Source: Phyto melanocephala (Eukaryota; Arthropoda; Insecta; Diptera; Rhinophoridae). Taken from it: a stretch of DNA of 64,000 nt. The notes below the pieces were generated by a model, which was not told the DNA's origin, ran no database searches, and saw only the letters and a program-made list of their open reading frames with translations. The translations under genes were made by a program, and so were the position numbers. Of the stretch, positions 58,571-64,000 are shown piece after piece; position 1 is the first letter of the stretch; every line of letters begins with the position of its first letter. The stretch spans positions 43,492,701 to 43,556,700 of the forward strand of contig OW799235.1 of NCBI GenBank assembly GCA_941918925.1, read 5' to 3'.

Positions 58571-59373
58571 TATACCCTTCACACAGTGAAAAAGGGTATA
58601 TATTGGTTTGTCATTCCGTGTGAAATTTCTACAGTTTTCATTTCCGACCCCATAAAGTATATATTTTCTGAAAGCTTATGAATAGGGGAGTCGATTAAGC
58701 TCTGTCAGTCTGTCCGTGTGTATGTTGAAATCAACTTTTTGAAGCCCCCCGACATAGGTTGGACCCGGGTGAGGTATTAAAATATCAGAAATATTCGGGA
58801 GTAGAACGGTATTGAAAATCAGAAACATCGGTACATAAACAACTGAGATATGAGCAAAAACCCACGACCACCTCGATTTTTTATTCACAAAAACAACATT
58901 ACAACAACAACATACATACATACGAACGTGTATACTGGTTAGAGAAAACGTGGCATCGAATCCCAGCTGAGCCAAAAAAAAATTTTTGTTTAATTTTTTT
59001 TAAAATTTTTTTTAATTTTTTTTAAAATTTTTTTTTTTATATATATTTTTATTTTTTTTTTTTTTATTTAATATATTATTTATATTTTTATTATTATTTT
59101 TTTTTATTTTTTTTTTAAATTTTTTTTTTTATTTTTTTTTTATATAATATAACCATATATAATAATTTTTTTTTTTAAATTTTTTTAAAAATTTTTTTTT
59201 TGTTTTTTTTTTAACATACATACGTGAATTTATAATTTTACAATGGGATGTTTTTATATGTATGTACGTATTTCATATGAGCCGAATTGTGATACAAACT
59301 ACTGTTATTGCATGACTACACGTTGTGAAGGGTATATAAGATTCGGCACGGCCGAATATAGCGCTCTTACTTG
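58571..59373 (+). mobile_element. TACCCTTCAC repeat, complete, CACAGTG subtype
   Basis: From TATACCCTTCACACAGTG to ATTCGGCACGGCCGAAT and GCTCTTACTTG, with about 240 bp of A/T tract at 58975-59215. Confidence 0.8.
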
Positions 59374-59575
59374 TTTTTTTTTAATTTTCTTTTTTTAATT
59401 TTTTTTTCTTTTAACATACATACGTAAAGTTATTATTTTAAAATGGGTTGTTTTTATATATGTATGTACGTATTTCATATGGGATGAATGGTGATACAAA
59501 CTACTGTTATTGCATGACTACACGTTGTGAAGGGTATATAAGATTCGGCACGGCCGAATATAGCGCTCTTACTTG
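59374..59575 (+). repeat. tandem extra copy of the repeat's 3' end
   Basis: About 200 bp duplicating the last part of the preceding element (AACATACATACGTAAAGTTA to GCTCTTACTTG), so two 3' termini lie in tandem. Confidence 0.75.
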
Positions 59576-59910
59576 TTTTCCTTTAAATAAACTTTTTAAT
59601 TTTCTTTTCTATATTTTTGGTGTGATACCACTAAAGAATTATAATATTTTAAATAATTCACTTACTCTTTTTAACTTTTCCCACATTGAATGGCCATTCA
59701 GCAATGTGAGTTTGGTAAGCTGGAGGGAGACAAATAGGTTATGGTGCTTATGAGTAATTATAGCGGACCTAGTCTATTATTTTTCTATTTGTTAATATTT
59801 TTGTTCCTTAAATTTTTATTTTGTCGAACTTTTCTGTTTAAACTAATATTTTCTTTCCTTTAAATTCATTCATTAATAATTTCAGTCATCAATATTTGAA
59901 ACCCCACACA

Positions 59911-59992
59911 TCGTCGTTCGTAAATTATTGTGTTCTATATGACATGAAAATTATATATGTACCTATAGAACACAATAATTTACGAACGACGA
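59911..59992. repeat. perfect 29 bp palindrome with 24 bp loop
   Basis: TCGTCGTTCGTAAATTATTG then TGTTCTATA, and its exact inverse at 59964-59992. It lies about 100 bp from the 3' side of the mariner remnant and may be a minimal TIR element or joined transposon ends. Confidence 0.75.
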
Positions 59993-60091
59993 CATGTTAA
60001 TGTAAGTTCAATATTTAATAAAACGTGACTTTTTAAGAGCTATAGGAAAGTAAAAAAAAAAAACACATAAAATTCAGAAAAATACATGAAA

Positions 60092-60432
60092 TCTTTATTT
60101 GAATCGATAGTACGGTCCATATAATTTAATGTTTGAAGATTATTTTATGAAAATGTTGACCGTGACTGCGCCTCAAATGGTCCATCCGCTTAGTCCAATT
60201 TTGGCATACTCTTCCCAACATTTCGGATGGTATCTCATGAATAATTGTCTTCCAATGCGTCAATTTAAGCGGGCATGTGTGTATAGACATGAGCTTTAAC
60301 ATAGCCCCACAAAAAATAGTCTAAAGGCGTTAAATCGCACGATCTAGGCGGCCAATTGATAGGTCCCGAACGTGAAATAAAATGTTCGCCGAACTCGCCT
60401 CTCAATAAGTCCATTGTTAAGCGTGCTGTGTG
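60092..60432 (-). pseudogene. mariner-type transposase, C-terminal part
   Basis: The minus strand reads LTMDLLRGEFGEHFISRSGP, NWPPRSCDLTPLDYFLWGYV, a stop, then IDALEDN, a shift, and MDHLRRS. The PPRSCDLTPLDYFLWG motif contains the third catalytic aspartate (position of LTPLD) of the insect mariner-like DDE transposases. The rest of the catalytic domain is missing; a hAT is inserted just upstream at 60433. Probably old, with several breaks. Confidence 0.7.
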
Positions 60433-61678
60433 TAGGGTTTGGGATTTCCCGGTCTTTTTATTTTCCCGGGAAACGGGAATTAAAAAATTGTCTTCCCGGG
60501 ATTCCCGAAAATAGTATTTCTTTTAAAATAAATAATGTTTGTTAACTTTAACATCACGATTTTGTTAATAATTCATTGTTTTAGTAGTAGTTTATTTTAC
60601 ATTAGAGTCCCTATTGTGTCAGCATCAAATATTTTGGAAATATGAAGTAAATCCAACAGATATCTTTTTTGGACAACACTACTCCACTCGTCTAATACAA
60701 GAGCAAACCTCAAATTGTCGCAAATTTGACTCGATATTGTTTTCACCATCGTATTTTTAACGGCGTTATAATATTTTATTACAATGTTTTTAACATCAGT
60801 TTCATTTTGGTAAAGTCATATTTTTACTGAAAAAACTTTGACGAATAAAAGAACTTTGTGTAATTGTCCGAATAGTTATTCCATCGACTGCTGCCAATTT
60901 TAAAACAATTTCTGGTAATGTTTGGGTGTCTAAAAAACTTTTAATGGTGGAATTATTTTTTTTATTTGGTGCAGGTGTTGAAGAATCGTTTTCAAATTTT
61001 ATTTTATGAACCAAAAGAAGGTGCCGTATGAGACCACTAGTACTACCGCTTAACCTTTTCGGAAAAATATTACATTGTGCTGCGTTGTCTACTTTTTAAA
61101 AATAGTTCCCAACTTCAGACATTTTGCTTCTAAACAAAGTGAATTTAAAAAAAAGTATTATTAGAAAAATTCAGTCATAAATAAAAAAAATTATACTTAC
61201 AAATTCTGTGACCACTTTTAAGAACAATTCGTACATACGATTATATTTATAAAAATGAACCACGGAAACTACTTCTGGTTTTACGGTTGTTATAAAAAAC
61301 ATTTATATACAAGAAAACATTTAATTATGTATGTATATAATTAATTCACTTGAAATTTATAAGCTCTTATTAAAAATAATTCCAGAAAGTCGTCAACTTT
61401 GGCGTGAAATATTTTTGACCGACGATGTTTGTTTTTCTTTTACATATTCGTATTTGAGAAAAGTTGTAAATACTTAACAAACAAAAAACGCTAACAAATT
61501 AAAAACCTTACTTTTTATTCAAATATTCTTTAAATTTACCAAAACAGATAAGAAATAAAAAATTAAATTAAATATATTTCCTAATATACTACATATTTTT
61601 TATTTCCCCTTTTCCCGGGAATAAGAGCAAAACTTTCCCGGGAATACTAAGTGGTTCATTCCCGGTTCCCAAACCATA
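60433..61678 (-). mobile_element. hAT transposon, 1.25 kb, perfect 8 bp target duplication
   Basis: Ends TAGGGTTTGGGA and TCCCAAACCATA are near-inverse, with CCCGGGAA repeats just inside both. GCTGTGTG flanks both sides (60425-60432 and 61679-61686). It contains only the N-terminal part of a transposase. It interrupts the mariner gene: joining across one copy of the duplication restores the mariner reading for a few codons. Confidence 0.85.
60595..61122 (-). pseudogene. hAT transposase N-terminal part (BED finger and start of core)
   Basis: Minus strand from ATG 61122: MSEVGNYF, a stop, then a BED finger with its second cysteine changed (AQCNIFPKRL) and TSGLIRHLLLVH. A spacer, LPEIVLKLAAVDGITIRTIT, then ICDNLRFALVLDEWSSV, where the core aspartate sits (usual form LTLDEWTS). 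Coding stops near 60595; the C-terminus is missing. BED fingers bind hAT ends. Confidence 0.65.
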
Positions 61679-61704
61679 GCTGTGTGGCATGTGCATAGTA
61701 CGCA

Positions 61705-62241
61705 AAAAATTATGTTTGCGAATACAATTTCATTTTTTTCTCTCGTTTTTTAAATTATGCTCTGAATTAAACAAGACAAAAGTTGCGAGACAAATTCTAT
61801 TTAGATTTTTTTTTCATTCTTTTCGCAAATAAAATAAATATTTATTTTTTAATTCGTTTGCAATACAAATTTTATTTTTAAAATTTGCAGTTTTTCTCTC
61901 TCTCTTTGATACGCGCTTAACAAGCTCTACTGTTATACTGATCATGTTAGCGGTTCGGCTATTTATAGTAACATAGTGGTGTTCGGTAACATTCGACAAA
62001 GTTCTCGTATGGACATTCTAGTACATTCGAAAACCGTTACATTTAAATTAAGACGTTAAGTAATATGCAGGAATAATAGAAGTGCCTAAAAGTATGCTAC
62101 ACATAATAACGATTTAATATCATGTTCGAACAACCAGCGAAATAAACTAATACAAATAAAACTACAGTAACTTAAACTACTACAACTAAAATAAATTATA
62201 ATGTAAATTAAGCTATTTATTTAAAAATAAATCTGTAACAC
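61705..62241 (-). repeat. probable 3' LTR of an mdg1-like element
   Basis: The minus strand starts TGTTACAGATTTATT directly after a purine stretch (GCGGGCGGTAG). It holds CTATAAATAG (plus 61964-61974), TCAGT about 25 bp further, and AATAAA (61841-61846). The other end is not certain, as no second copy is in the window. The left limit is approximate. Confidence 0.45.
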
Positions 62242-63659
62242 TACCGCCCGCTTAAGCCTGTTCGTCCCTTATACGGCCCATCCCAATGAGTTTGCAATTT
62301 ACAGTCCTTTTTTCCGTTGCGGTAGAACTAGCTGACCCTCATTAAAGCCTTCAGAATTCGCTGCTCTGTCATATCTGGCCTTCATCTTGTCGCTGGTTAT
62401 TTTTATTCGGCCACGAACGAATTCATGAATTTCGTAAAGATGTTTTTGTCCCCTTAAAGTATCTCCTTCGTGCTCATCTATTGTCAAGGGATTAATATCG
62501 AATTTTAGATCACCTGGCAGTTTCAGCTCGGTTCCAAACATAATTTTTGCAGGTGTTCGGGAGGTAGAGTCATGAACGGCTGACCTGTATGCCAACAGGA
62601 ATTTTGGTATGTGCTCATCCCAGTCCCTTTGGTGTGCACTGACCACTTTCCTCAAATGTTCCTCTAACGTGCGGTTAAATCTCTCGACCATGCCGTCAGA
62701 TTGTGGATGCAGTGGCGTAGTCCTCGTTTTTCGGATACCGTATAGTTCGCACATTTCCTGGAATATCGCAGATTCAAAATTTCTTCCCTGATCAAAATGT
62801 AGCTCAAGCGGAACTCCATAGCGGCACATTCAGTTGTTCACAAATGCGTTTACGACAGTTTTAGCTTCTTGGTTTGGTATTGCGTATACCTCTGGCCATT
62901 TGCTAAATTAGTCGATTACAACTAAAACGTAACGGTTTCCAGCCTCACTGACAGGAAAAGGTCCTGCTAAATCTATTGCTATTCGCTCAAAGGGAGCACC
63001 TGTATTGTACTGCTGCAGAGCTCCTCGACTCCTTCTTACTGGGCCCTTGGCTGCGATACATTGTGCGCAATTTGCTATCCAGCTACAGATTGCTGGCATC
63101 CAACCCAATAGAAACGTTGCTTTATATTTTCGTTATACCAAGATGACCACCGCTGGAACCATTATGAAACTCCTTCAATACCTCTTCGACTTTAGAGGAT
63201 GGCACCACAATCAGATTTGTTGTCGATTTACTATCAGTAATTTCCCATTTGCGATAAAGACATCCGTTAAAAACCTGAAGACTATTCCATAGCGCCCAGC
63301 ATGATTTCATCAGTGGACTTTCCGCTGATATTTGGTTACGGGTTGGCCTTTTATCTTCCTCCTTTGCTGACATAAGTTTTGCCAGTATGGGATCGTCTCT
63401 TTGCGCCGCTGACCAGTCACCATTTGTCTCATATGTGTTAATCGAACGTCAACGACACATTCTTTTCCTTCAGCTTTCGCACAATGTTTGCACTCCAATC
63501 TGCACGGTCTTCGGGAAAGTGCATCTGCATTTCCATGTTTAGTGCCCTTTCTGTGCTCAATACTGAAATCGTAACTCTGGAGACGTTCAATCCAACGAGA
63601 TAACTGTCCTTCCGGTTGTTTGAATTGTAGCAACCATCTAAGTGCAGAGTGATCGGTTC
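62242..63659 (-). pseudogene. Ty3/mdg1-like pol: RNase H end and integrase
   Basis: Minus strand: TDHSALRWLLQFKQPEGQLS, HRKGTKHGNADALSRRPCR (end of RNase H). Integrase zinc region (GHLGI, WIANCAQCIAAKGPVRR), core FERIAIDLAGPFP with the first D, then LHFDQGRNFES with the second D and PLHPQSDGMVERFNR with the glutamate. A C-terminal region ends near LPQRKKGL. Frameshifts separate four frames (63633, 63373, 63108, 62829). It is cut at the 5' side by the TIR element at 63663. Confidence 0.8.
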
Positions 63660-63662
63660 TTA

Positions 63663-64000
63663 AGCTTTGTACACACGGTTGTCAGATCGTACAATATTGC
63701 CTGAAAAATTGGTAATAAATGCCTTACAACCGTGTGAACGGGCAATTTTTTCCTAACAATGTTGGCAGAAAAATCATTGTCAGACCATTGACAGGCGGTC
63801 ACCTGGCAACAATATTGTCAGATATATGACAATTGTCTGAACACCCTTAGTCGCTATTCTCAGACACATATTGTCATATAATTTTAAATTGGCAGATGTA
63901 CAAGTTTTGTGCATTTGACAATGGCGTCATTGTCATACAAGTCAGTGATGTCAGATGTATAAAATTTTGCTTTTAGTATTGTTGAATAGAATGCTGTTTC
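63663..64000. mobile_element. second copy of the AGCTT-GTACACACGGTTGT TIR element, running off the window
   Basis: Starts AGCTTTGTACACACGGTTGT after TTA (63660-63662) and stays aligned with 17838-18180 to the window end. Inserted in the mdg1-like RNase H coding region. Confidence 0.8.

Noticed and set aside
1..64000. tRNA, rRNA or other structured RNA genes
   Set aside because: No cloverleaf, conserved rRNA core or snRNA motif was seen by eye; a covariance-model scan was not possible.

Overview
This is an AT-rich stretch of nuclear DNA from a higher fly. I infer a calyptrate or related dipteran (blow-fly, flesh-fly or house-fly type) from memory of short repeats that open TATACCCTTCAC and close with an ATTCGGC/GCCGAAT hairpin before CTTACTTG. 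Other eukaryotic signs are introns in several genes and insect retrotransposons of the errantivirus, BEL/Pao and mdg1 kinds. I see no bacterial operon, rRNA, tRNA or CRISPR. Almost the whole window is nested, mostly dead mobile DNA.

The only candidate host coding DNA is two plus-strand exons, 3650-3816 and 42922-43115. Each encodes one membrane helix. The first ends one base into a codon and the second starts with the two bases that complete it, so they could be joined across a 39.1 kb intron made of the transposons between them. I do not recognise the protein.

Layout. 1-1.5 kb: a broken gene of an uncharacterised repetitive family (AVERCVKLVTEAS motif). 1.7-5 kb: TACCCTTCAC repeats and the first host-like exon. 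7.1-10.6 kb: a 3.45 kb element with terminal inverted repeats (TIRs) of about 500 bp around a gene of an uncharacterised family (WRLFIDxSK motif). 10.7-11.6 kb: a non-autonomous Helitron with internal tandem repeats. 12.1-14.2 kb: a second WRLFIDSSK gene between unrelated inverted repeats. 14.2-22.6 kb: errantivirus remains (RT/RNase H, integrase, env, LTR), an approximately 1.45 kb duplicated LTR-plus-leader block, and a 1.5 kb TIR element inserted in pol. 22.6-24.7 kb: more TACCCTTCAC repeats. 25.6-28.1 kb: a MITE, an unknown ORF and a second Helitron. 31.2-34.3 kb: both genes of a PIF/Harbinger transposon, the transposase being cut by two MITEs. 35.4-37.7 kb: a THAP-domain gene between diverged inverted repeats. 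37.9-39.4 kb: a family-B DNA-polymerase-like pseudogene split by an inverted pair of LTR-like sequences. 39.4-40.4 kb: two Helitrons joined head to tail. 44.0-46.2 kb: a nearly complete gene of the SDSCPGQNKN / GHTHMECD family. 47.2-51.9 kb: an internally deleted hAT and a second type of hairpin-ended repeat. 52.5-57.1 kb: a BEL/Pao pol whose 5' part is replaced by, and fused in frame to, a gene of the DNCVSQNKN / GHTKFSPD family. 57.5-59.6 kb: repeats. 60.1-61.7 kb: a mariner transposase interrupted by a hAT with a perfect 8 bp target duplication. 61.7-63.7 kb: an mdg1-like Ty3 element. 63.7-64.0 kb: the start of another copy of the 17.8 kb TIR element.

The most interesting content is a set of gene families common in animal repeats but with no function I know of: the WRLFIDxSK family, found here twice between inverted repeats, and the D-x-C-x2-QNKN / GHT-x4-D genes at 44-46 and 55-57 kb. 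From their context I propose that these are transposase genes of poorly described DNA transposons. The sequence supports that context but does not prove activity.
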